Of a stretch of DNA of 55,416 nt, positions 9,155 through 16,902 are shown piece by piece. The notes under the pieces were generated by a model. It worked only from the letters and a program-made list of their open reading frames with translations, made no database searches and was not told where the DNA came from. The DNA is taken from NCBI RefSeq assembly GCF_021246465.1, contig NZ_JAHRHK010000014.1:1-55416 (forward strand), read 5' to 3'. The translations under genes and the position numbers were made by a program. Each line of letters begins with the position of its first letter. Position 1 is the first letter of the stretch. This DNA is from Nocardioides sp. R-C-SC26. GTDB lineage: Bacteria; Actinomycetota; Actinomycetes; Propionibacteriales; Nocardioidaceae.

Positions 9155-9586
9155 ATGGATGACGACTACGCCGACGTGACCGCGTTGGGACATCAGCTCC
9201 TGCGGCTTCAACGTCGTCGCACGGTGGCCTTCGCGGGATCGACGCTGGAGATCTCCGCGTTCCGGATCCTGTGGGTGCTCTCGGACGGCGAGCCGCGCAC
9301 GTTGCGGCAGATCGGCACCGATCTGGACCTCGAGCAGTCGACGGTCAACCGTCAGGTCAACGCCGCCATCGCCGCCGGCTACCTCGAGCGCTTCGACGTC
9401 CCCGGCCAGGCCAGCAAGATGGTGCGCCCGACCGAGCGCGGACGTGAGCTCTACGACAACGACGGCCGGGTCCGGGCGGCTCGCTACCAGCAGGCGATCG
9501 ACACCGTCGGCGTCGATCGCGCCCGGCGTCTCATCGACGACCTCCGGGCCTTCAACGACGCCTTCGACGCCGCCTTGGAGGAGTGA
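9155..9586 (+). CDS. MarR-family transcriptional regulator
   Basis: A 143-residue winged-helix regulator beginning MDDDYADVTALGHQLLRLQRR. The DNA-binding core reads LRQIGTDLDLEQSTVNRQVNAAIAAG, followed by the wing and PTERGREL, a MarR signature. The frame is open from 9065, but ATG 9155 is preferred. It has GAGGAC upstream and gives the normal family length, whereas the extra 30 residues are low-complexity proline/arginine. It is divergent from the MFS exporter and probably represses it, and itself, through the palindrome at 9026-9040. Its stop codon is followed within 10 bases by the repeat array. Confidence 0.88.
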   Translation: MDDDYADVTALGHQLLRLQRRRTVAFAGSTLEISAFRILWVLSDGEPRTLRQIGTDLDLEQSTVNRQVNAAIAAGYLERFDVPGQASKMVRPTERGRELYDNDGRVRAARYQQAIDTVGVDRARRLIDDLRAFNDAFDAALEE

Positions 9587-9594
9587 GCCCCGAC

Positions 9595-9678
9595 GGTGGT
9601 CGAGCCTGTCGAGACCCCGGCCACCGGTGGTCGAGTCTGTCGAGACCCCGGCCACCGGTGGTCGAGCTTGTCGAGACC
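9595..9678 (+). repeat. Three tandem GGTGGTCGAG...TGTCGAGACC repeats
   Basis: Three nearly identical 22-bp units start at 9595, 9626 and 9657, a strict 31-bp period with CCGGCCA-type spacers. They differ at two or three positions (cCTgt, tCTgt, cTTgt). The same unit recurs at 22962-23117 and 42691-42802, always between genes. Each unit contains two TCGAG words and forms a short stem. Confidence 0.9.
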
Positions 9679-9685
9679 CTCGCCG

Positions 9686-9733
9686 GGTTTCGAGACGGTC
9701 CTCGTTCCTCGGGACGGGCTCCTCAACCACCGG
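9686..9733. repeat. Long variant of the intergenic repeat (GGTTGAGGAGCC...GTCTCGAAACC type)
   Basis: Read on the minus strand, it begins GGTGGTTGAGGAGCCCGT and ends GTCTCGAAACCC, with an internal GTCCCGAGGAACGAGGAC stretch. It is a relative of the element at 25927-25974, which shares the GGTCGAGGAGCC start and AGGAACGAG centre. Its left end on the minus strand supplies the last Gly-Gly codons and the TGA stop of the MpaB-family gene. Confidence 0.75.
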
Positions 9734-10634
9734 CGGGGTGCGCGGCCGAGCCGGAGGAGACCGGACAGCCCGGGGCGAAGGTGCCCAGCCGAGCCAAGTC
9801 CGGGCGGTGGTCCGCGTCGTAGCCGCGGATGCGCGGTGACTCCAGGCTCAGGAAGGGACGCCGCCGGGTCGGGAAGTAGCGCAGCAGGCGGGCCCGGGCG
9901 CGCAGCGCCCCCTCGGACGCCGAGCGCCAGGCGGGGCCGGGGTCGTGGTAGCCGAAGGCTTCGAGCAACGGCACGTCCATGAGTGCCAGGCTGAACCGTC
10001 GCACGAGCGGCGCGGCCGCTGCCGGATAGAACGACGCCAGCGGGGCCAGGGTCGCGTCGGCGACGCGGCGGGCGCCGGCGTCGAAGCCGAAGTGTTCACG
10101 CTCGTAGTCGTCCATCAGCGTGGCGAACCCGTCGTAGGTCTGCGGCATGTCCTTGATCGCCATCCGGCGGCCGAGCTCGCGGTAGTGGAGCACCGAGGCG
10201 CGCACCTCGGCCGGGCTGAGCGGGCGCCAGCCGAAGTCGTCGATCCAGCGCTTGGGCACGACCACGAAGGTGGCGAGCACGTAGAGCATGTCCTCGTTGC
10301 TGATCGCGTAGCGGGCGTGCATCTGATTGATCCGCCGCACGGCGACTCGTCCTTCGGTGGAGTCGAAACCGTGCACGAGCGGGGCCTCGAGCAGGAGCGC
10401 TGTGTCGTCGTAGCGTTTCTGGCACGCGCGGGTGAATTCACCGGTCTCGTCGAGGAGCCGACCGATCGACGGCACGGCGTAGGTACGGAAGAGCGCGAAG
10501 CTCAGCGACTGGTTGAAGTCCCACGGGAACTCGTGCAGCGCGAGGATCCGATAGATCTCCGCGTGGTCGACCTCCGGATCGAGCAGAGCGATCCGGTTCT
10601 GCCAGTACCGCTTGGGCCCGTACGTCCTCGCCAT
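9723..10634 (-). CDS. MpaB/latex-clearing-type oxygenase family protein (DUF2236)
   Basis: A 303-residue protein of the oxygenase-MpaB/rubber oxygenase (DUF2236) family, helical proteins expected to bind a b-type haem. It starts MARTYGPKRYWQNRIALLDP and has the family's DFNQSLSFALFRTYAVPSIG and RRINQMHARYAISNEDMLYVLATF regions (quoted in parts). The latter carries the His taken as a haem ligand in relatives (inference). The ATG at 10634 has TAGTGT exactly 6 bases upstream, so a leaderless transcript is likely. The C-terminus is odd: the final codons and the TGA stop lie inside an intergenic repeat, so the original tail may have been altered by repeat insertion. The substrate is unknown. Confidence 0.8.
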   Translation of the reverse strand: MARTYGPKRYWQNRIALLDPEVDHAEIYRILALHEFPWDFNQSLSFALFRTYAVPSIGRLLDETGEFTRACQKRYDDTALLLEAPLVHGFDSTEGRVAVRRINQMHARYAISNEDMLYVLATFVVVPKRWIDDFGWRPLSPAEVRASVLHYRELGRRMAIKDMPQTYDGFATLMDDYEREHFGFDAGARRVADATLAPLASFYPAAAAPLVRRFSLALMDVPLLEAFGYHDPGPAWRSASEGALRARARLLRYFPTRRRPFLSLESPRIRGYDADHRPDLARLGTFAPGCPVSSGSAAHPAGG

Positions 10635-10674
10635 GGCGACACACTAGGCCGCACGTCGATGCGGGGCGTCGAGT

Positions 10675-12297
10675 TCAGCCGCGCGGCTGGAGGATCCCGC
10701 TGGGCGCGACCAGGCGTCCGTTCTGCAGGATCGCGGTGCCGATGGTGAACGGCGTCCCGACCATCCGCAACTGCGCCGGCATGCCCTCGCGCCGGGTCTC
10801 CCAGAGTCGCGGCCCTACGTCGCTGTGGCGGATGTCGTAGTCGCGCAGGGTCAGGTAGGCGGCAGGACCGTAGAAGTCGATGACGAGCGCGGTGGTGAGC
10901 CCGAACTGGAAGATGCCGCCGTGTGAGATCTGGACGACGCCGTCGCGCTCGACGGCGGTGGTGTCGTGCACCTCGCCCGCCAGGTACAGGTCGACGTCGT
11001 AGCGGCGCAGCAGCTTCCACAGCCGCGACGACGTACCGCCCGGGTAGTGCAGTCGACTGGACCCGCGGGAGGCCACCGGCCAGATGATCGGTGTGTGCCC
11101 CTGCACGAGGATCCACTCGACGCGGTCGCGCTTGGCGCGAGCCAGGACGCCGCGCAGCCACTCGAACTGCTGGGGGTCCAGGCCGATCCTCATGCCGCGC
11201 GGGGAGGGGGAGAAGACGTCGAGGGAGACGACCTGCACGTCGGGTGTGGGCCGTCCGGCGTAGGCGGTCGTGGCGGCGGGGCCCTCGGGATGATCGGCGA
11301 AGACCGGACGGCCCTCGGCGTCGCGGGTGAAGGTTCGCGCGTACTCGCTCTTGAAGGCTCCGGCGAGAGCGAGCTTCTTGCGAGACCACGGATTGTCTCC
11401 GTACTCGTGGTCGCCAGGGGCGGGCACTGGGAAGAGTCCGCGCTCGGTGAAGCGCGCCTTCCACTGCGGGTAGTAGGTACGAGCCGCGCGGCGCAGTGCC
11501 CGGCGAGCCTGCGGGATGGTCTCGACCGGCCCGAAGTTGCCGGTGTCGTGGTCGTCGTAGCCCCAGCGGCCGTCGACCAGGTCGCCCGCGACCAGGACGG
11601 CGAGCGGGCGCAGCGAGGCCCAGTCGTCCAGCACCTTCGCCAACGTGCGTTCGTAGGCGGCATTGGTCGAGTTGGTCGAGCGCCGGGGCGTCCACGACGA
11701 CGGGCCCTCGCGCAGGTCGCCGACGTCCCCGTTGAGGAAGTCCGGGCTCGAGACGAGGCGGGTGTCGGGCCGCAGGGCGCGCCCGAGGGCGATGGTGCGG
11801 GCGGGCAGCGACGAGGTCGATGTCCGACCGTCGCGGACGACGGTCGCGGTGCCGGTGAGCCGGTCGCCGGTCTCGCCGATCGCGAGCGCGTCGATGGTCA
11901 CGACGCGGGCGTCGGGCCGCGGCTGGCACTGGAGAGTGGCGGCGCCCACGATGTCGGAGCGTCGTCGAGTGACGGTGCTGGGCAGGCATGCCTGCGGGAT
12001 CGCGGTCACCTGGGCGTGCTGCAGCCGGACGACGAGCTGCTCGGTGCCGGCGGCGATGTCGACCCGGGCGCGCACCGGGTCGAGCGAGTTCACCAGCGGG
12101 CGGCCGTCGGTCCACGAGGCATCGCCCGGCGCGGCAGCGGCAGCCGCGGTGATCGCGAGGCTCGCGCCCTGGGCCTCGCGGGTGTCGCCCGCGCGGTCGG
12201 CGTCCGCGCTGTCCGGGCTGGCGCAGGCTCCCAGTGCGAGGGCGGATGCCGTCGCCGCCGCGGAGAGCAGGCGCAGACGAGCGCGGTCGGGGAGCAC
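10675..12297 (-). CDS. Exported metallophosphoesterase lipoprotein
   Basis: A 540-residue secreted calcineurin-like phosphoesterase. The signal peptide ends in the lipobox LALGAC (Cys25), so the mature protein should be lipid-anchored outside the membrane. The metallophosphatase blocks are visible in order: AGDLVDG, PAPGDHEYGDN, VQGHTPI and LAGEVHDTT. These provide the Asp/His/Asn metal ligands. The N-terminal ~190 residues lack these motifs and may be a separate beta domain. The start is GTG 12297 with TACGCT 5 bases upstream. The gene lies 40 bases from the MpaB gene on the same strand. It could be a phosphodiesterase or phosphatase; the substrate is not predictable. Confidence 0.87.
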   Translation of the reverse strand: MLPDRARLRLLSAAATASALALGACASPDSADADRAGDTREAQGASLAITAAAAAAPGDASWTDGRPLVNSLDPVRARVDIAAGTEQLVVRLQHAQVTAIPQACLPSTVTRRRSDIVGAATLQCQPRPDARVVTIDALAIGETGDRLTGTATVVRDGRTSTSSLPARTIALGRALRPDTRLVSSPDFLNGDVGDLREGPSSWTPRRSTNSTNAAYERTLAKVLDDWASLRPLAVLVAGDLVDGRWGYDDHDTGNFGPVETIPQARRALRRAARTYYPQWKARFTERGLFPVPAPGDHEYGDNPWSRKKLALAGAFKSEYARTFTRDAEGRPVFADHPEGPAATTAYAGRPTPDVQVVSLDVFSPSPRGMRIGLDPQQFEWLRGVLARAKRDRVEWILVQGHTPIIWPVASRGSSRLHYPGGTSSRLWKLLRRYDVDLYLAGEVHDTTAVERDGVVQISHGGIFQFGLTTALVIDFYGPAAYLTLRDYDIRHSDVGPRLWETRREGMPAQLRMVGTPFTIGTAILQNGRLVAPSGILQPRG

Positions 12298-12411
12298 GCC
12301 TCAGCGTAGCGAGCCAGGTCGCCGAGCTGGCCCGCACGGTGGTCGTGGCGCCCGGGAGCCACCGAGGGCCCGCACCACGCCGCCCATCTCACGCCGGTCG
12401 ACCCTGTGAAG

Positions 12412-12425
12412 TAGAACACGTTACA
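12412..12425. promoter_or_regulatory. KstR-like box at the old-yellow-enzyme promoter
   Basis: TAGAACACGTTACA fits TNNAACNNGTTNNA, the published operator consensus of KstR, the TetR-family repressor of steroid catabolism in Mycobacterium and Rhodococcus. It overlaps a candidate -10 hexamer (TACATT, 12422-12427) that ends 6 bases before the ATG at 12434, so a bound repressor would block transcription. Regulator identity is inferred from the consensus; no kstR gene lies in the window. Confidence 0.6.
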
Positions 12426-12433
12426 TTTTGGCC

Positions 12434-13681
12434 ATGAGTGAGGCCGCTGTCCCGTCGTCGACGCCCGCATCCGCCGATCCCGGCGGCGCAGCCGCGCCCG
12501 ACGTCTTCGCGCCGGCGATGCTGGGGCCGGTCACGCTGCGCAACCGGACGGTCAAGGCCGCGACCTTCGAGGGCCGCACGCCCCACGGCCAGGTCACCGA
12601 CGAGCTGATCGACTACCACCTCGCCGTGGCCGAGGGCGGCATCGGTCTGACGACGGTCGCCTACCTCACCGTGGCGCCCGAGGGGCGGACCCACCGCGAG
12701 CAGATCGTCGTCGGACCCGACACCGAGGCGGGGCTGGCGCGGATGACCGAGGCCATCCACGCCACCGGTGCCTCGATCGCAGCCCAGGTGGGGCACGCGG
12801 GTCCGGTCGCCAACGGACGCTCGAACGGGGTGAAGGCCCTGGCTGCTTCGCGGATGCCGAGCCCCCTCTCGATGCAGATGATCCGCTCCGCCTCCGAGGC
12901 CGACCTGACACGGATCACCGGCGCCTACGTCGCGGCGGCGCGCACGCTCGTGCGCGCGGGGTTCGACGTCCTCGAGCTGCACATGGCGCACAGCTACCTG
13001 ATCTCCTCGTTCCTCGCACCCGGGCTCAACAAACGCAAGGATCGCTGGGGTGGTCCGCTGGAGAACCGGGCGCGGCTCGCGCGTCAGGTCGCCAAGGCCG
13101 TGCGCGAAGAGGTCGGAGACGCAGCAGCGGTCACCGCGAAGGTCTCGCTGGGTGACGGCTTCCGTGGCGGGGTGACCACCGAGTCGGGGCTGGAGTTCGC
13201 CCAGCTGCTCGAGGCCGACGGGCATCTGGATGCTCTCCAGATGTCGGGCGGCTCGTCGCTGATGAACCCGATGTACCTGTTCCGCGGAGGCGCCCCGGTG
13301 GCCGAGTTCGCCGCCTCGATGCCTGCCGCCGTCCGGTGGGGCATGAAGACGCCGATCGGCCGCTCGTTCATGAAGGAGTACCCCTTCGAGGAGGCCTACT
13401 TCTGGGACAAGGCCGTCCGGTTCCGCGAGGGCCTGACGATGCCGCTCATGCTGCTCGGCGGCATCAACCGCCTCGACACCATGCAGCGAGCGATGGCGGG
13501 CGGGTTCGATTTCGTCGCCATGGGCCGCGCCGTGCTGCGCGAGCCCGACCTGGTGAACCGGCTCGCGCGCAGCGAGGCCGTCTCCGGTGTCTGCATCCAC
13601 TGCAACCGCTGCATGCCGACGATCTACTCGGGCACGCGCTGCCCGCTGATCCCGGAGCCGGCGGCGAGGGCGACCGTCTGA
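12434..13681 (+). CDS. NADH:flavin oxidoreductase (old yellow enzyme / 2,4-dienoyl-CoA reductase-like), Fe-S type
   Basis: A 415-residue FMN TIM-barrel enoate reductase. FMN and substrate elements typical of the family are visible: FAPAMLGPVTLRNRTVKAAT, the barrel motif GFDVLELHMAHSYLISSFLAP (quoted in part), NKRKDRWGG and MGRAVLREPDLVNR. The C-terminus carries an iron-sulfur motif CIHCNRCMPTIYSGTRC (Cys387, 390, 393, 403). The second FAD/NAD domain of true dienoyl-CoA reductases is absent. The ATG at 12434 fits a leaderless start, and the promoter holds a KstR-like box. With the three downstream genes it may reduce steroid- or enoyl-CoA-type intermediates; that pathway role is inference. Confidence 0.9.
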   Translation: MSEAAVPSSTPASADPGGAAAPDVFAPAMLGPVTLRNRTVKAATFEGRTPHGQVTDELIDYHLAVAEGGIGLTTVAYLTVAPEGRTHREQIVVGPDTEAGLARMTEAIHATGASIAAQVGHAGPVANGRSNGVKALAASRMPSPLSMQMIRSASEADLTRITGAYVAAARTLVRAGFDVLELHMAHSYLISSFLAPGLNKRKDRWGGPLENRARLARQVAKAVREEVGDAAAVTAKVSLGDGFRGGVTTESGLEFAQLLEADGHLDALQMSGGSSLMNPMYLFRGGAPVAEFAASMPAAVRWGMKTPIGRSFMKEYPFEEAYFWDKAVRFREGLTMPLMLLGGINRLDTMQRAMAGGFDFVAMGRAVLREPDLVNRLARSEAVSGVCIHCNRCMPTIYSGTRCPLIPEPAARATV

Positions 13682-13736
13682 GGTGGGCGGCGGACCGGTG
13701 TTTTCGTAGAAAGGTCTATGAAACATCTGGTCGAGA

Positions 13737-13756
13737 AATAGAACCTGTTCTATTCT
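13737..13756. promoter_or_regulatory. KstR-like palindrome and -10 of the DapB-fold gene
   Basis: AATAGAAC-CT-GTTCTATT (13737-13754) is a perfect 8-bp inverted repeat whose core TAGAACCTGTTCTA fits TNNAACNNGTTNNA. TATTCT (13751-13756) overlaps it and ends 6 bases before ATG 13763, the same geometry as at 12412-12434. A second, weaker TAGA-AAGG-TCTA palindrome lies about 25 bases upstream. Confidence 0.65.
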
Positions 13757-13762
13757 CACGCC

Positions 13763-14875
13763 ATGTCCCAGGTCATTCCCGAGAAGCCCCTGCGCGCCGT
13801 CGTCTGGTCGACCGGCACGATCGGCCGGCACGCCATCGCCGGTATCGACGCCCACCCCGACCTCGAGCTGGTCGGGGTCTGGGTGAGTAGCGCGGCCAAG
13901 CACGGGAAGGATGCCGGGGAGCTTGCCGAGCTCGGGCGCGAGCTCGGCATCCGCGCGACCAGCGACCGTGACGAGCTGATCGCCCTGGCTCCCGACGTCA
14001 TCGTGCACACCGCGATGGCCGACGACCGCGTCTTCGAGTGCATCGAGGACCTCATCTCGTTCGTCGAGGCCGGCATCAACGTCACCTCCTCGGGGCCGGT
14101 GCTGCTGCAGTGGCCCGAGCAGATCCTGCCGCCCGAATTCATCGCCCGCATCGAGGACGCCTGTGCTCGCGGCAACGCCAGCATGCACATCAACGGCATC
14201 GACCCGGGGTTCGCCAACGACCTCCTGCCGCTGGTCATGACGAGCCTCTCCCAGCGCATCGACGAGGTGCGCGTGATGGAGATCTGCGACTACTCCACCT
14301 ACTACCAGCCGGTCGTGATGGGCGACATCTTCGGTTTCGGCAAGCCCATGGACGAGCCCGGCATGATGTGGGCGCCCGGCATCCTCTCGATGGCGTGGGG
14401 CAGCGTCGTGCGCCAGATCGCGGCAGGCTTGGGCGTCACTCTCGACGAGCCGCTCACCGAGGAGGTCGAGCGCCGGCCGGCCACGCGCGACACCGCCAGC
14501 GTCTCCGGAGACATCGCCGCCGGCACGATGGGGGCCTTCCGGTTCCAGCTCATCGGCAAGGTCGACGGCGTGCCGAGGGTGGTCTGCGAGCACATCACCC
14601 GCACCGACGCCGCCGACCACGACGACTGGGAGCAGCCGCCTGCCGGCACCGACGGTTGCTACCGGGTCAGGATCACCGGCGAGCCGATGATGCAGGTCGA
14701 CTTCACCCACCACGGCGAGCACGGCGACCACAACGTCAGCGGCATGATCACCACCGCCCAGCGGATCGTGAACGCCGCTCCCGCCGTCGTCGCTGCCAGG
14801 CCCGGCATCGTGCGCGCGATCGACCTGCCGTTGGTGACCGGACGAGGGCTGGTCACGCCCGCGAAGCGGGTGTGA
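13763..14875 (+). CDS. DapB-fold NAD(P)-dependent oxidoreductase (dihydrodipicolinate reductase N-terminal domain)
   Basis: A 370-residue NAD(P)H-dependent enzyme. The N-terminal Rossmann nucleotide-binding segment is VVWSTGTIGRHAIAGID (about residues 13-29), and PDVIVHTAM continues the domain. The central HINGIDPGFANDLLP belongs to the DapB-like/2,4-diaminopentanoate dehydrogenase-like group. It is not expected to be the lysine-biosynthesis DapB, which is shorter. Its own KstR-type palindrome and leaderless-looking promoter lie directly upstream, and an SDR and an MBL hydrolase follow on the same strand. Relatives often occur beside lipid or steroid catabolism genes in actinomycetes (recollection). 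The substrate is unknown. Confidence 0.82.
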   Translation: MSQVIPEKPLRAVVWSTGTIGRHAIAGIDAHPDLELVGVWVSSAAKHGKDAGELAELGRELGIRATSDRDELIALAPDVIVHTAMADDRVFECIEDLISFVEAGINVTSSGPVLLQWPEQILPPEFIARIEDACARGNASMHINGIDPGFANDLLPLVMTSLSQRIDEVRVMEICDYSTYYQPVVMGDIFGFGKPMDEPGMMWAPGILSMAWGSVVRQIAAGLGVTLDEPLTEEVERRPATRDTASVSGDIAAGTMGAFRFQLIGKVDGVPRVVCEHITRTDAADHDDWEQPPAGTDGCYRVRITGEPMMQVDFTHHGEHGDHNVSGMITTAQRIVNAAPAVVAARPGIVRAIDLPLVTGRGLVTPAKRV

Positions 14876-14880
14876 CCGAT

Positions 14881-14900
14881 GGTGGTCGAGCAGCGACCAC
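14881..14900. repeat. Short remnant of the intergenic repeat
   Basis: GGTGGTCGAGCAGCGACCAC starts like the repeats elsewhere in the window. It closes as a hairpin: GTGGTCG (14882-14888) pairs with CGACCAC (14894-14900). It lies just after the DapB-fold gene and before the SDR gene, so it may act as a weak attenuator inside this operon. Confidence 0.5.
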
Positions 14901-14964
14901 GGCCGACGCGGGATGCCGTGACAGAGCCTGCCGGAACCCGCCGAGACGAAGGACCACATCACGC

Positions 14965-15768
14965 ATGAGCATCCTCGACCGTTTCGCCCTGGACGGCCAC
15001 GGCGCGATCGTCACCGGCGCCGGCCGCGGCCTCGGTGCCGCGACGGCCGTCGCGCTCGCGCAGGCAGGCGCCGACGTGTTGATCTCGGCGCGCTCCGCCG
15101 ATCAGCTCGAGGTCGTCGCCGACCAGGTCCGTGCCGCCGGACGCCGGTGCGTCGTCGTCGCGGCGGACCTGAGCGACCTGGACGCCGTCGCCGGGCTGGC
15201 CCAGGCGGCCTACGACGAGTTCGGTCGTCTCGACACCGTGGTCAACAACGTCGGTGGCACCGGACCACGTGGATTCCTGGACACCAGCCCCGGCTACCTG
15301 GAGCGGGCGTTCTCGTTCAACGTCAGCACGGCGCACGCCCTGACCCGGGCAGCGGTGCCCCTGCTGATGGCGAACGACGACGGCGCCCAGAAGTCCGTCG
15401 TCACGGTGTCGTCGATGATGGGTCGCACGGCCGACCGTGGGTTCGTGGCCTACGGCACGGCCAAGGCAGCGCTGGCACACTGGACCAAGATGGCCGCGCA
15501 GGACCTCTCGCCCCGCATCCGCGTCAACGGCATCTATGTCGGCTCGATCATGACCAGTGCGCTGGAGATGGTGGCGGGTGACCCGAATCTGATGGGGCAG
15601 CTGGAGGGCAAGACGCCGCTCGGCCGCGTCGGTGAGCCCGAGGACATCGCCGCCGGCGTGCTGTACCTGTCCTCGCGTGCCGGGCAGTACATCACCGGCA
15701 AACTGCTCGAGATCGACGGCGGCATCCAGCAGCCCACCCTCGACCTGGGCTTCCCCGACGTCTCGTAG
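14965..15768 (+). CDS. Short-chain dehydrogenase/reductase (SDR), classical
   Basis: A 267-residue NAD(P)-dependent alcohol/ketone oxidoreductase. It has TGAGRGLG for cofactor binding (about residues 16-23), the NNVGG structural motif, a catalytic serine in VSSMMG and YGTAK (Tyr163, Lys167). The C-terminal KLLEIDGGIQQP is also typical. ATG 14965 is chosen over the longer upstream frame because it gives the usual family length and has AAGGA upstream. It is 89 bases after the DapB-fold gene and 10 bases before the MBL gene, so one operon is likely. The specific substrate is unknown. Confidence 0.9.
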   Translation: MSILDRFALDGHGAIVTGAGRGLGAATAVALAQAGADVLISARSADQLEVVADQVRAAGRRCVVVAADLSDLDAVAGLAQAAYDEFGRLDTVVNNVGGTGPRGFLDTSPGYLERAFSFNVSTAHALTRAAVPLLMANDDGAQKSVVTVSSMMGRTADRGFVAYGTAKAALAHWTKMAAQDLSPRIRVNGIYVGSIMTSALEMVAGDPNLMGQLEGKTPLGRVGEPEDIAAGVLYLSSRAGQYITGKLLEIDGGIQQPTLDLGFPDVS

Positions 15769-15778
15769 GGTCGCGCAG

Positions 15779-16888
15779 GTGCCATACGAGGAGACCGCCC
15801 CCGATCACGCCGACCGCGGTCGTGCCGGTCACGACCCGGGCACCCCGACGGCGCTCGCCGTCTCACCCGACTCCGGGGAGCACTGGAGCGCCGAAGGTGC
15901 CTGGCGTGTGGACGACGGCGTGTGGCGGATCCCGCTGCCGCTGCCGATGGACGGCCTCAAGGCCATCAACGTCTACGTGCTGGAGGCCGACGACGGACTG
16001 ACCCTCGTCGACGGCGGCTGGGCGATCCCGGTCGCGCGGGACCTGCTGGCACGGTGTCTGCGTGACATCGGCGCCGGGTTCGGCGACATCCGTCGCTTCC
16101 TGGTCACCCACGTGCATCGCGACCACTTCACGATGGCCACCGTGCTCGGCCACGAGTTCGGGGCCGAGGTCGCGCTCGGCCGCGGCGAGGAGGCGGCGCT
16201 CGACCTGCTGAACAACGTCGACGACCTCGACGAGAACCCGTTCCACGACGTCCTGCGGACAGCGGGGGCGCATCCGATCGTGGAGGAGTGGCAGCGTCTC
16301 GACGACGGGGAGACGCCCGACCCCCGGCTCTGGGCGAGGCCGACGCGATGGCTCGACGGCGACGTCTCCATCGAGGTCGGCACGCGCACGATCGACGCCG
16401 TCCACACCCCCGGCCACACCCCGGGGCACTACGTCTTCGCCGACGCCGCGGCCTCGCTGCTCTTCGCGGGCGACCACGTGCTGCCGACCATCACGCCGTC
16501 GATCGGGTTCACGGTGCCGCCGGCCCCGGATCCGCTGGGGCACTTCATGGCCTCGCTGACCCGCGTGCGCCAGTTGCCGGACCTGCGAGTGCTTCCTGCC
16601 CACGGTCCGGTGGCGCCGTCCTCGCACGCGCGCGCCGAGCAGCTGCTGGAGCACCACGAGGTCCGCCTGCGGCAGAGCCTGGACGCCGTCGTCGCGGGCG
16701 GCTCGACGGCCTACGAGGTCGCCCAGCAGCTCGGGTGGACCCGGCACCTGCACGCCTTCGACCAGCTCGACTGGTTCAGCCGCGGCATGGCGGCGATGGA
16801 GACCAAGGCGCACCTGGAGCTGCTGGTCGCCCAGGGCCGCGCCACCGTCGCCGACACCGCGGGTGGCGAGGTGTTCTCCCGCGTCTGA
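15779..16888 (+). CDS. MBL-fold metallo-hydrolase
   Basis: A 369-residue metallo-beta-lactamase-fold hydrolase with two expected metal ions. The signature THVHRDH is at residues 110-116 (His111, His113, Asp115, His116). Later ligands are seen in HTPGHTPGHYVFAD and AGDHVLP, and VLPAHGP supplies the final His. The C-terminal ~60 residues are helical, as in the LACTB2/glyoxalase-II-like branch. The start is GTG 15779, ten bases after the SDR stop; the frame is open further up, but that region is SDR coding sequence. As last gene of the KstR-box cluster it may hydrolyse a thioester or lactone (inference). Confidence 0.88.
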   Translation: MPYEETAPDHADRGRAGHDPGTPTALAVSPDSGEHWSAEGAWRVDDGVWRIPLPLPMDGLKAINVYVLEADDGLTLVDGGWAIPVARDLLARCLRDIGAGFGDIRRFLVTHVHRDHFTMATVLGHEFGAEVALGRGEEAALDLLNNVDDLDENPFHDVLRTAGAHPIVEEWQRLDDGETPDPRLWARPTRWLDGDVSIEVGTRTIDAVHTPGHTPGHYVFADAAASLLFAGDHVLPTITPSIGFTVPPAPDPLGHFMASLTRVRQLPDLRVLPAHGPVAPSSHARAEQLLEHHEVRLRQSLDAVVAGGSTAYEVAQQLGWTRHLHAFDQLDWFSRGMAAMETKAHLELLVAQGRATVADTAGGEVFSRV

Positions 16889-16902
16889 CGCTCCGGACCC
16901 GG

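Noticed and set aside
9595..9678. CRISPR-like array (22-bp repeats at 31-bp period)
   Set aside because: There are only three units, the spacers are nearly identical to each other rather than unique, no cas genes are present, and the same unit is scattered elsewhere in the window.
9044..9730. Upstream extension of the MFS exporter frame to 9730
   Set aside because: The extra 229 codons are antisense to the MarR gene and the repeat array and are low-complexity. MFS proteins begin just before the first helix.
11660..11685. GGTCGAGTTGGTCGAG within the metallophosphoesterase gene as an intragenic repeat copy
   Set aside because: Only the TGGTCGAG word matches, it lacks the GTCGAGACC half, and the codons fit the protein. 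Chance similarity is sufficient.
12389..14962. Open minus-strand frame of 857 codons
   Set aside because: It is antisense to the OYE and DapB-fold genes and shows no recognisable motif. It would also run through the KstR-like boxes. GC-driven shadow.
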